Part shown: positions 25,641-33,641 of the stretch, piece by piece
Layout of the letters: every line of letters starts with the position of its first letter
How positions within the stretch are numbered: the stretch's first letter is position 1
NCBI RefSeq assembly: GCF_003952385.1
Contig: NZ_CP034444.1
Location: forward strand, 6,957,001 to 7,021,000
DNA length: 64,000 nucleotides
Origin: Mesorhizobium sp. M1D.F.Ca.ET.043.01.1.1
Lineage (GTDB): Bacteria; Pseudomonadota; Alphaproteobacteria; Rhizobiales; Rhizobiaceae
Direction of reading: 5' to 3'
The notes under the pieces: generated by a model
The model's input: only the letters and a program-made list of their open reading frames with translations
Told to the model about the DNA's origin: nothing
Databases searched by the model: none
Program-made: the position numbers and the translations under genes

Positions 25641-28600
25641 TTGAATAGGTTCAACAGAAAGTGGCAGTTTGGCCTGATTCACCCTAGGGGTGAGACGGCG
25701 CGGAGGGGAATATTGGCCGCAGGGACAGTTGCAGGTGCGGTGTCGGCCTATGGCGCATCGCTGAAACCGAAGCTTTCGAATCCGGCAATCGGCGGGCAGC
25801 CCGAGGAGCAGCTTCGCGGGCCTCTTGAGGTGCTGGTCAAGTCGCTTGCGGAGGTCGAAGGTTTCGCAGCCGGCGCTGTCCACCTGGTCGGCGAGACCCG
25901 CCTTGCCGACATCAAGACCCGGCCAGATTTCGCGGTCACGGCCAACAAGGTGCTGGTCGGATTCATCGAACTAAAGGCACCGGGCAAGGGTGCCGATCCG
26001 CGCCGCTTCACCGATCCGCACGACAAAGAACAATGGGGCAAACTGAAATCGCTGCCCAATCTCCTCTATACCGATGGCCAGTCCTTCAGCCTGTGGCAGG
26101 ACGGTGAGATCGTCGGCAAGGTCGTCGCGCTCGAAGGCAATATCGAAAGCGATGGGGCGAAGCTCGCCGCCCCCGACGGGCTGCTGCCTCTGATCGTCAA
26201 CTTCCTGACCTGGAAACCCATACCGCCCGCCAACGCCAAGCAGCTCGCGCAGATTTCGGCGCGACTGTGCCGCCTTTTGCGCGATGAGGTGATTGAACAA
26301 CTGGAGCGCAAGAGCCAGGGACTGACGGATCTCGCCAGAGATTGGCGCAGGCTGCTGTTTCCGGAAGCCAACGACTACCGTTTCGCTGATGGCTATGCGC
26401 AGGCCGTGACGTTCGGCCTGCTCGTCGCTCGCGCCATCGACATTTCGCTCTCCGGCGGCATCCACCAGGCAGCCTATCAGTTGCGCGGCTCCAATTCGCT
26501 GATCGGCACCGCCCTCGGCCTTCTTACTGACGACCCCGAAAACCAGAAGGCGTTGGAGACGTCGCTCGCCACGCTGACCCGCGTGCTGAACGAGGTGAAC
26601 TGGCACACCATCAGCAAGGACAAGCCGGAAGCCTGGCTCTATTTCTACGAGGATTTTCTCGAAGTCTACGACAACGATCTCAGGAAGCTGACCGGCTCCT
26701 ACTACACGCCGCCGGAGGTGGTGGCAGCGATGACGCGGTTGGTGGACGAAACCTTGCGCGGGCCGCTGTTCTCGCGCCCGGCGGGCCTGGCATCGACCGA
26801 CGTGACGCTTGCCGATCCGGCGATGGGCACAGGCACCTTCCTGCTTGGGGTCATACGCAAGATTGCCGCCACGGTCGAGGCCGACCAGGGCAAGGGCGCG
26901 GTGCGCGGCGCGGTCGAGGCGGCGATGAGTCGACTGATCGGGTTCGAGCTCCAGTTCGGCCCCTTCGCCGTCGCTCAGCTTCGCCTGATCGCCGAGTTGC
27001 AGGCTCTGACGAAGCCGGATGCCAAGACCCCGCCGAAACTACCCGACTTGCAGCTTTTCATCACCGACACGCTCGGCAACCCATATATCGAGCAGGACAC
27101 ACTGGTGCAGAGTGGCCCTATCGCGCAATCGCGGCGGGAAGCAAACCGGATCAAGCAGCAGCGCGACATCACCGTCGTGCTCGGCAATCCGCCCTACAAG
27201 AATCAGGCAAGTGGCATGGGCGCCTGGGTGGAGCAAGGCGCGACCGGTCGCCCCGCGCCGATGGATTGGTGGGCGCCGCCGCCGGAATGGAAGCTTGGCG
27301 CCTACACCCATCACTTGAAGAACCTCTATGTCTATTTCTGGCGCTGGGCAACGTGGAAGGTGTTCGGCACCGGCAACCGTGCAGCGACCGGAACCCCCGA
27401 CCGGGACGAGGAGGGCATCATCTGCTTCATCACCGTCGCCGGCTTCCTTGGTGGGGATGGATTTCAGAAGATGCGCGACGATCTCCGGCGCACCTGTTCC
27501 GACATATGGGTGATCGACTGCTCGCCGGACGGACACCAGCCGGAAGTCCGGACTCGCATCTTCCAAGGCGTGCAGCAGCCCGTCTGCATCGTGTTGGCGG
27601 CGAAGCCGCTCAGCAAGGATCGGAACACGCCGGCCAGGGTGAGATTCCGCGCGCTACCCAAGGGGCCGCGCGGGGACAAGTTCACCGCGCTGGAGACCCT
27701 GACGCTCGACGCGTCAGACTGGCAGGATTGTCCTGCCGACTGGCGCGCGCCGTTCTTTCCGGCAGCGAGTGACGAGTGGGTAACGTTCCCGCCGTTAGAT
27801 AGGTTTTTCGACTGGTCGAGTCCCGGCATAAAGACACATCGGACGTGGGTTATCGCTCCCGACCCCGAGTCTTTGTCTCGGCGTTGGGACGCATTACGCC
27901 GCGAGACAAACATCGAGAAGAAGGAACGGCTGTTTCACCCCGACCGGGATCGATACCTGGACAAGGTTGTGTCTGTCGGATTGGGCGATCACGGAGTGAG
28001 AGCCAGTGCAGTTATCAAAGACGAAGAATCGATCGTTTCCCCCTGTCGATACGGATTTCGATCCTTCGATCGCCAGTGGATCGTGCCAGATCATCGCCTT
28101 TTGAGCATGGCTCGGCCGACATTGTGGAACTGCTACTCCGCGCGCGAAGTCTACCTGACTGCCTTGGAAGCATCGTCTCCAAAATCCGGACCAGCGATCA
28201 CCTTCACGGGGCTGATTCCAGATCACGATCACTACAAGGGCTCATTCGGCGGCCGGGTATATCCGCTGTGGCGAGATGCGGCGGCGAAGGTTCCGAACGT
28301 CCCGACGCAACTGGCTGGCGTGCTAGCCGACGTTTACGGCCATGCGGTCTCGGCCGAGGATGTCTTGGCCTATCTGGCGGCGGTTATGGCGCATCCGGCC
28401 TTTACCGCGCGGTTCCAGAACGACCTCGTACAGCCTGGCTTGCGCGTGCCGTTGACTGCAGACCCGGCACTGTTTTCGGAAGCCGTCGCGCTCGGCCGTG
28501 AAGTCATCTGGCTTCACACCTACGGCGAGCGTTTCGCCGATCCGGCAGCCGGACGGCCGAAGGCGCCGCCGCGCATGGCCGAGGGTGCCCGGCCGTTCAT

Positions 28601-29012
28601 TCCGGAGGGTGGCAGCATTCCCGGTCCGCCGGAGCCGCTGCCCGACACCATGGAATACGATCCGGCCAAGCGTCGGCTGCATGTCGGCAACGGGTTCGTT
28701 GACAACGTCTCGCCGGAAATGTGGGCCTATGAAGTCTCAGGCAAACAGGTGGTATGGCACTGGTTCAGCTACCGCCGGCTTGACCGCACGCGGCCACAGA
28801 TCGGCGACAAGCGGCCGCCATCGCCACTCGACAGGATACAGCCCGACCATTGGCTGGCCGAATACACCAGCGACCTGATCGACCTCCTCAATGTGCTGGG
28901 GCGGGTAATCGCGCTAGAGCCGACGCAGGCCGACCTGCTGGCAAGCATCCTGAAGGCCGAGCTCATCAAGGCCGATCACCTGAAGGTGGTGTTGGGTGCC
29001 AGAAATAACTGA
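25641..29012 (+). CDS. single-chain restriction-modification enzyme (type IIG / ISP-like)
   Basis: 1123 residues combining DNA cleavage, adenine methylation and target recognition. The N-terminal PD-(D/E)XK-like site has PD at 95-96 and ELK at 110-112 (TRPDFAV...GFIELKAPGKG). A helical linker ends in GSYYTPPEVVAAM (about 352-364). The N6-adenine methylase has motif I DPAMGTGTFLL at 392-402 and motif IV NPPYKN at 516-521. The C-terminal half resembles the type ISP specificity domain (VYGHAVSAEDVLAYLAAVMA, AYEVSGKQVVWHWFSYRRLD). No DEAD-box helicase motifs were seen, unlike true ISP enzymes. The start is a TTG; a TTG at about 25711 is another option. Two small genes follow on the same strand. 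Confidence 0.85.
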   Translation: MNRFNRKWQFGLIHPRGETARRGILAAGTVAGAVSAYGASLKPKLSNPAIGGQPEEQLRGPLEVLVKSLAEVEGFAAGAVHLVGETRLADIKTRPDFAVTANKVLVGFIELKAPGKGADPRRFTDPHDKEQWGKLKSLPNLLYTDGQSFSLWQDGEIVGKVVALEGNIESDGAKLAAPDGLLPLIVNFLTWKPIPPANAKQLAQISARLCRLLRDEVIEQLERKSQGLTDLARDWRRLLFPEANDYRFADGYAQAVTFGLLVARAIDISLSGGIHQAAYQLRGSNSLIGTALGLLTDDPENQKALETSLATLTRVLNEVNWHTISKDKPEAWLYFYEDFLEVYDNDLRKLTGSYYTPPEVVAAMTRLVDETLRGPLFSRPAGLASTDVTLADPAMGTGTFLLGVIRKIAATVEADQGKGAVRGAVEAAMSRLIGFELQFGPFAVAQLRLIAELQALTKPDAKTPPKLPDLQLFITDTLGNPYIEQDTLVQSGPIAQSRREANRIKQQRDITVVLGNPPYKNQASGMGAWVEQGATGRPAPMDWWAPPPEWKLGAYTHHLKNLYVYFWRWATWKVFGTGNRAATGTPDRDEEGIICFITVAGFLGGDGFQKMRDDLRRTCSDIWVIDCSPDGHQPEVRTRIFQGVQQPVCIVLAAKPLSKDRNTPARVRFRALPKGPRGDKFTALETLTLDASDWQDCPADWRAPFFPAASDEWVTFPPLDRFFDWSSPGIKTHRTWVIAPDPESLSRRWDALRRETNIEKKERLFHPDRDRYLDKVVSVGLGDHGVRASAVIKDEESIVSPCRYGFRSFDRQWIVPDHRLLSMARPTLWNCYSAREVYLTALEASSPKSGPAITFTGLIPDHDHYKGSFGGRVYPLWRDAAAKVPNVPTQLAGVLADVYGHAVSAEDVLAYLAAVMAHPAFTARFQNDLVQPGLRVPLTADPALFSEAVALGREVIWLHTYGERFADPAAGRPKAPPRMAEGARPFIPEGGSIPGPPEPLPDTMEYDPAKRRLHVGNGFVDNVSPEMWAYEVSGKQVVWHWFSYRRLDRTRPQIGDKRPPSPLDRIQPDHWLAEYTSDLIDLLNVLGRVIALEPTQADLLASILKAELIKADHLKVVLGARNN

Positions 29013-29112
29013 CAGTGTAGCGTCAGGAAACCGGGGATAAGCAGGTTTCCGGCCATCGCTTGGCCCGTTTAGCTGGGGCATAGTGCAACCAGAGAATCGT
29101 ATCGGCAGGACA

Positions 29113-29394
29113 ATGGCCAGGAATCAGCTCGACCTTTTCGGCGCAGCCCAGCCCGAGCTTTTCGACGAGGACGCGCCGACCGTCTATTACCACGGCGACC
29201 CCGACCGTGTGCGCGCGCGGCTGCACAGGCTGATCGCCGAGGCGCGGGCGGCTGACACGTTGCCGTGGGACCCCGACAGCGTGCGGCTGTACCGCAAGAT
29301 CGTGCCGCAGATGGTGCTGTGGCTGCCCGAAGACGAAGCAAAGCAGCTTTGCTTCGATTTCGAGGAGGAGATGCGGCGTCTGCTGGCGGCGTAA
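29113..29394 (+). CDS. small conserved hypothetical protein next to the restriction gene
   Basis: 93 residues: MARNQLDLFGAAQPELFDED, then APTVYYHGDPDRVRARLHRL, a tryptophan-containing segment, and a C-terminal acidic helix (EDEAKQLCFDFEEEMRRLL). I do not recognise a named family. It contains no obvious catalytic motif. The start at 29113 is preferred to the ATG-like codon at 29083 because AGGA is just upstream. It lies 100 bp after the restriction gene and 17 bp before the HrgA-like gene, so it is probably part of the same unit. Confidence 0.6.
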   Translation: MARNQLDLFGAAQPELFDEDAPTVYYHGDPDRVRARLHRLIAEARAADTLPWDPDSVRLYRKIVPQMVLWLPEDEAKQLCFDFEEEMRRLLAA

Positions 29395-29411
29395 ACTCGG
29401 GGCTGTCATTC

Positions 29412-30368
29412 ATGGCATTAGAATTGAAGAACAGGGTTGTTGAACTTTTGTCAGCGAACCCAGGGAAGAGATTCAAAGCCAGGGACATAGCGATATGGAT
29501 CGCAGAAACATATCCCGAGGCGGTGGCAGCGAAGATAAAGCGCAGCGTAGCAATCCAGACCCATGATCAGCTTCTTTATCAGCTTGTCGCCGAGATCGGC
29601 GCTAACCGTCCCATCTGGCAAAAGCAGCTTCCGCAATTGCGCAGCACGGAAGGCGTGCGACCGCGCCTCTTCTATTGGTCCGACAAGACCGAGGAACAGG
29701 AAGTGGCTGATGTCGAGAGCGGCAAGGAGCCTGTCCTTGAGTTCGCGACCGCGCCGGAAGGTGCTGTTCCCGCTGCCGCCGGCGAAACCCAAAAGAAGGT
29801 TCTGCGGCGAAGTGAACATGATCTGTATCCGCTGCTGATAGAATTTTTGGAAGCGGAGCACGGTGTTCAAGGCCATCGCATCGATGAGAAGAAATCTTCC
29901 AACACGTACGGGAGTGGCGGCAACAAGTGGTTGTTTCCTGACGTGGTGGGGATGGAAAACCTGTCGGACGGCCTTCACCCCGAGGTTGTGACCGCAATCC
30001 GGGAGAGCCGCGACAGGCAAATCCGACTCTGGTCGTTTGAGGTAAAGCTTCTCATCAACCGTTCGAATGCCCGCGAGACCTATTTTCAGGCCGTTTCGAA
30101 TTCCTCATGGGCCAACTATGGCTACCTTGTTGCCGCTAATTTCGAAGGTTCCGAAACTCTCAAGGAATTGCGAATTCTGTATGCGATGCACGGCATCGGC
30201 CTGATCAGCCTCGATGAGGAAAATCCTATCGAGAGCGAAATCCTTGTTCCGGCGCGCGAGAAGCCAGATATCGAATGGCCTATGTGCAGCCGCCTCGCAA
30301 CCGAGAACAAGGACTTCAAGCAGTTCATGACGAAGGTCCGCCACTTCTTCCAGACGGGCGATATGTAG
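29412..30368 (+). CDS. HrgA-like protein (winged helix + nuclease-like domain)
   Basis: 318 residues. The N-terminal winged-helix domain MALELKNRVVELLSANPGKR... covers about residues 1-80 (including FKARDIAIWIAETYPEAVA). A variable linker follows. The C-terminal domain contains LYPLLIEFLEAEHGVQGHRI, KWLFPDVVGM, LWSFEVKLLINRSNARETYF and NYGYLVAANF, which fit a PD-(D/E)XK layout: D in FPDVVG, then E and K in FEVKLL. This matches the COG2958/HrgA type, known from Helicobacter as a gene that replaces a restriction endonuclease gene next to its methylase. Here it follows a restriction-methylase, so it may be a second nuclease or a modulator. Confidence 0.75.
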   Translation: MALELKNRVVELLSANPGKRFKARDIAIWIAETYPEAVAAKIKRSVAIQTHDQLLYQLVAEIGANRPIWQKQLPQLRSTEGVRPRLFYWSDKTEEQEVADVESGKEPVLEFATAPEGAVPAAAGETQKKVLRRSEHDLYPLLIEFLEAEHGVQGHRIDEKKSSNTYGSGGNKWLFPDVVGMENLSDGLHPEVVTAIRESRDRQIRLWSFEVKLLINRSNARETYFQAVSNSSWANYGYLVAANFEGSETLKELRILYAMHGIGLISLDEENPIESEILVPAREKPDIEWPMCSRLATENKDFKQFMTKVRHFFQTGDM

Positions 30369-30425
30369 TCGACAATCCTCCCACCACGTAGAGATAAATC
30401 GAAGGGTCGATTGTAGGGGGCGACG

Positions 30426-30650
30426 ATGGATCCGAGGAGAAGGTTAGGCGAGAAGAGGGAAAGGCTTCGCTCGTCAAGGGTTCCCTTCATTGAAACCTAT
30501 CGAGAGGCGGTCCTTGAAGAGCAGCCGCTTGGAAAGCCTCTGGAACGCGAGGTCATCGTTATCCGGATCGAGAAAAGCCATTTTGTGCTCTACTCGTTGC
30601 TTTTTGGGTTTTTCCTGGCCCTCATCATCGTTGGCATAATTTCCGGGTAG
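30426..30650 (+). CDS. small single-span membrane protein
   Basis: 74 residues: a charged N-terminus (MDPRRRLGEKRERLRSSRVP) of about 50 residues and one C-terminal transmembrane helix (YSLLFGFFLALIIVGIISG). No family is recognised. A strong GGGGG ribosome site lies five bases before the ATG. It probably sits in the inner membrane with the N-terminus in the cytoplasm (positive-inside rule). It follows the HrgA-like gene by 57 bp on the same strand. Small membrane proteins are frequent in defence operons, but a link here is only inferred. Confidence 0.5.
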   Translation: MDPRRRLGEKRERLRSSRVPFIETYREAVLEEQPLGKPLEREVIVIRIEKSHFVLYSLLFGFFLALIIVGIISG

Positions 30651-30688
30651 ATGCCCTATGTTGAGGGGTGGTTGGCGTGGGCGGACGG

Positions 30689-31420
30689 TCAGCCGGCCAC
30701 CGAACAAGAATACCTGCATCGCGGATATTCGGAGCAGCCCAGGAATTCGCCGAACCTGCCGCTCTTTCTAACAAGGTGACCGCGACAACTCTCTGTCGGG
30801 CATGGGGGCTTTGGCGCTTTGTTGTGATGTTTCTGTTTCTTGAATTCCCAAGGATGGATGTTGTCCTTGAAAGCCCATATGCCCCGCTTTGCGCGTTTGG
30901 CGTCCTCCAGGGCATCGAGGTAACGCTGATCGGGTCCGTATCGCTCCAGAACCCAAGCCCAGCCATTGACGACCATCTCTAGCTCGACGTTTCTCGTCAC
31001 GCGGAAGGGCGCTCCAAACGTCGTTATGACATGAGGGCATGACGACGGTGTTCTGAACTCGCCGTCGGCGTAATCCAGCGTCAGATAGGGGACGCAAACG
31101 ACACGGCCGTACGTGTCTACTGACCGCCCAGTATTCATCTTCATCAAGATGGCAAGTTCGACCCACTTGCCGCCGATCAAGGCGGTGAGGAAATCCCTGG
31201 CCTCTTGGCCCCCGGGCTGTTCAATTTCCGGAGCATCGATGAACCCGAATCTAGCGGTTATCTCAATCTCGGCTTGATCCCTTGGGTTTCCTGTGACCTC
31301 GGAAACCTTGACCCGAGTTAGAAACCCGTCACCATCGAATATCTTTAGCACCGGAACACTAATCGTGTCCGTTTGTGGATCCTCAGGCACAATGATCACG
31401 GAATTTACTTCTTGAGTCAT
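30689..31420 (-). CDS. thermonuclease-family protein with topoisomerase zinc ribbon
   Basis: 243 residues. The N-terminal staphylococcal-nuclease (SNase) domain has the acidic VLKIFDGDGFLTRV, the arginine in ITARFGFIDAPEIEQPGGQE (R, D and E in the family positions) and DTYGRVVC, with a second arginine. The C-terminal zf-C4_Topoisom ribbon is CPTESCRGHLVRKSGRFGEF followed by LGCSEYPRCRYSC, four cysteines in pairs. The domain pair suggests a nuclease with a nucleic-acid-binding tail. I see no signal peptide, so it is probably cytoplasmic, unlike many SNases. ATG at 31420 is chosen over 31435. It faces the restriction gene set tail to tail. Confidence 0.85.
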   Translation of the reverse strand: MTQEVNSVIIVPEDPQTDTISVPVLKIFDGDGFLTRVKVSEVTGNPRDQAEIEITARFGFIDAPEIEQPGGQEARDFLTALIGGKWVELAILMKMNTGRSVDTYGRVVCVPYLTLDYADGEFRTPSSCPHVITTFGAPFRVTRNVELEMVVNGWAWVLERYGPDQRYLDALEDAKRAKRGIWAFKDNIHPWEFKKQKHHNKAPKPPCPTESCRGHLVRKSGRFGEFLGCSEYPRCRYSCSVAG

Positions 31421-31539
31421 TGTAGCGGCGGCCAAGGGATAGTGATAGGGATAGGGATACTATATCTTCCACGTTTCGTTTAGGAAGCCGATATTGCCTT
31501 CACGATTTTCGAGACCACGGTGTTCGGCCAGCATGGTGG

Positions 31540-31804
31540 ATGACCGATGAAGGGTTCCTACTTTGGTTGTTCGGCACCCGTGGTGCTGGATGCGCTGAAG
31601 GACATCGGGTTCAACGCCCTAGCGCTCTCCAACAGCCATGCCTTCGATCTCGGCCCGCTTGGCGTTCTGTCGACGCTCGAAGAGGCGGCGGAGCGAGGCT
31701 TCCATCACGCCGACATCGGTGTCGATGCCGAGGATGCGCGTCGCCCGGGAATGAAAACCTTTGGCGCGAGAAAGGTGGCGCTTGTAAGCCGGGAGCCGAG
31801 ATGA
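31540..31804 (+). pseudogene. fragment of a CapA-like (PGA_cap) metallophosphatase
   Basis: One frame carries YFGCSAPVVLDALKDIGFNA and LALSNSHAFDLGPLGVLSTL, then EEAAERGFHHADIGVDAED, which resembles the middle of CapA-type enzymes (the N-H motif NNHA appears here as NSHA). The natural N-terminus and the whole C-terminal half are missing. A second protein-like stretch (EMIEDLAARSRSHGLSIAVK) in another frame follows at about 31795-31908 and may be another fragment. Nothing is supported between 31909 and 32125. Confidence 0.5.
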
Positions 31805-32125
31805 TCGAGGACTTGGCGGCCCGTTCACGCTCGCACGGCCTGTCGATCGCCGTCAAAAAGGGTGCCGAAATGCTATGTGGCCGCTTGCGAGCTGAACCGA
31901 CTGCTTAGCGCCTTCAATACAGTCGTTTAGGCCGGTGTCATCAGTTCCTAAAGCTGCCTTTCATCCGGAACCGGTTTCATCGTCAGGCTGGGGATTGCTA
32001 GGAATGGCGGGTTTGGATGAGTGCTTCCACGTCGGGACGCTGACAATAGAGTCGAGATATGGCACCCAAGAGAGCATGATTTGCAGACACCCGAAGTAAG
32101 CGCGGGATTGACGGAGGGGCGGTCG

Positions 32126-32593
32126 ATGCATCCACGGTTTCTGGAGAAGGTTGGTGGCCTTCACACCTTGTACGAGAAGCTGATGGCGATGAAGCCGCAC
32201 GCCGGTACACCGCCACCAACAAAGATTCCCGTCAGCGGCGTCTACCTGTTCAGCGAAGGTGACGAGCCCCTGTACGTTGGCCGTTCAAACCGGCTGCGTG
32301 AGCGCTATTTTCTCCACACCCGAAACGGGTCGCGCCACAACCAGGCGAGTTTCGCCTTCCGGATTGCAGTCCAATTGCTAGACCTCCCCGCCGCCCGCTA
32401 TACGAAGGAGGGTGGTCGCAAGGAAATCGCGCTCATGGAAGATTTCATCCGGGAGTTTGCGGCAGCCAAGACGCGCATTCGCAACATGAACTACCGCTAT
32501 GTTGAGGAAACGGATCAGACGCGGCAGGCGCTGCTTGAAATCTACGTCGCAACGGTTCTGGACACTCCATACAACGACTTTAGGACTCACTAA
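32126..32593 (+). CDS. GIY-YIG domain protein
   Basis: 155 residues. The GIY-YIG core is SGVYLFSEGDEPLYVGRSNR at about residues 37-56, with the two strand signatures GVYLF and LYVGR and the arginine at the expected place. A helix RYFLHTRNGSRHNQASFAFR follows. The glutamate that binds metal in this fold could be in KEIALMEDFIRE. It is a small standalone nuclease. ATG at 32126 is preferred; the frame upstream is not protein-like. It ends two bases before the start of the DUF2971 gene, so the two are clearly co-translated. Confidence 0.75.
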   Translation: MHPRFLEKVGGLHTLYEKLMAMKPHAGTPPPTKIPVSGVYLFSEGDEPLYVGRSNRLRERYFLHTRNGSRHNQASFAFRIAVQLLDLPAARYTKEGGRKEIALMEDFIREFAAAKTRIRNMNYRYVEETDQTRQALLEIYVATVLDTPYNDFRTH

Positions 32594-32595
32594 CC

Positions 32596-33279
32596 ATGCG
32601 GCGGCTCTACCACTTCCTGAAGGGCCAATATGCGGTCGCCGCCATCGAGAAGCGGCGCCTACGCATCTCCCGCATCGAAGACCTCAATGACGCTTTCGAA
32701 TTCATAGGCATCGCGCTCGACGACAAGCGCGACCGCATCCACCTGTCCTCGTATCGTCGCCGGCTGGACATGGAGCAGGGCATTATCTGCATGAGCGAAA
32801 CTTGGTCCAAGCCGCAGATGTGGGGGCACTATGGCGAAAGTTTTCGCGGGATGGTGCTTGGGTTTGACATTTCGGAAGACGACTTCTTCAAGGTCCGTTA
32901 CCGCAAAACCAGGCCGCGCCTTGCCGACCTCGGACTGTCGTCGTATGCCGAAATCGGACCTGAGCACCTTAAAGACTTGGCGCGGATAAAGTCTGACGGC
33001 TGGGCATATGAAGACGAGTGGCGCTGGCAACTGCCACTGGTCAATCCCGAGGTCATCCAGGGCCAGACGCACTACTTCCAGCCATTCGGGCCCGGCCTGC
33101 GGCTGAAGGAAGCCATTGCCGGTCCAAAGTTCCGCGAGCGCTCCTATGAGCAGATGCGGGAGATGGTGAAAGGGATGGGCGTCGAGGTAATGCTGGCACG
33201 GGGCGACTTCGCAAAGTTCGAGGTCACCCGTCAACGCCAGTTTAGTTTATGGCCGCCTGTTGATCCGCAGACACCTTAG
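32596..33279 (+). CDS. DUF2971 family protein
   Basis: 227 residues. DUF2971 proteins begin with a short YHF.. segment and contain W(G/A)HY and an acidic D-E-W motif. Seen here are MRRLYHFLKGQYAVAAIEKR, LRISRIEDLNDAFEF, GIICMSETWSKPQMWGHYGE and YEDEWRWQLPL. The function is unknown to me. DUF2971 genes often turn up beside defence genes. It is paired with the GIY-YIG gene (two-base gap), a good candidate for a two-gene module. Confidence 0.8.
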   Translation: MRRLYHFLKGQYAVAAIEKRRLRISRIEDLNDAFEFIGIALDDKRDRIHLSSYRRRLDMEQGIICMSETWSKPQMWGHYGESFRGMVLGFDISEDDFFKVRYRKTRPRLADLGLSSYAEIGPEHLKDLARIKSDGWAYEDEWRWQLPLVNPEVIQGQTHYFQPFGPGLRLKEAIAGPKFRERSYEQMREMVKGMGVEVMLARGDFAKFEVTRQRQFSLWPPVDPQTP

Positions 33280-33641
33280 CGGCAACAAAGCGTTGGCAGT
33301 TCGGGAGTTCGGCTGGGTAGGAGCGAAAAGAAGGCAGGCTGCTCGCCCAAGACGTAGCTCAACGTCTGATATCACGGCGGCGACCGGAAGGAGTCATCCT
33401 GCCTTCGACCCCGTTGTGGCTGTCTGGAACGCGCCTTCATTTCGGCCATTCGAGGTGCCATCGGAAGCCGCCCAATGCGGACGTAGGATTTGGCCTCCGC
33501 TTAGGCTGGCATGAGGGATAGTATCGACGGTACGCTCGTCTATGAGTTGCGGTGGAGGCTGCGAACTGGCATCGCTTGACTTGCACATGGGCAGGCGGCC
33601 AGAAGCAGGCTGACTTGTGTTAGGGTTTGGATCGAAACGAA
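33280..33641. other. gene-free stretch before the GHKL ATPase gene
   Basis: No supportable gene or RNA is seen on either strand. Only short serine/arginine-rich frames occur. It presumably carries the promoter of the following gene; no clear -35/-10 pair stood out. Confidence 0.4.

Noticed and set aside
29265..29411. 49-residue N-terminal extension of the HrgA-like protein
   Set aside because: It overlaps the small gene upstream in another frame and is not protein-like; the ATG at 29412 begins the domain.
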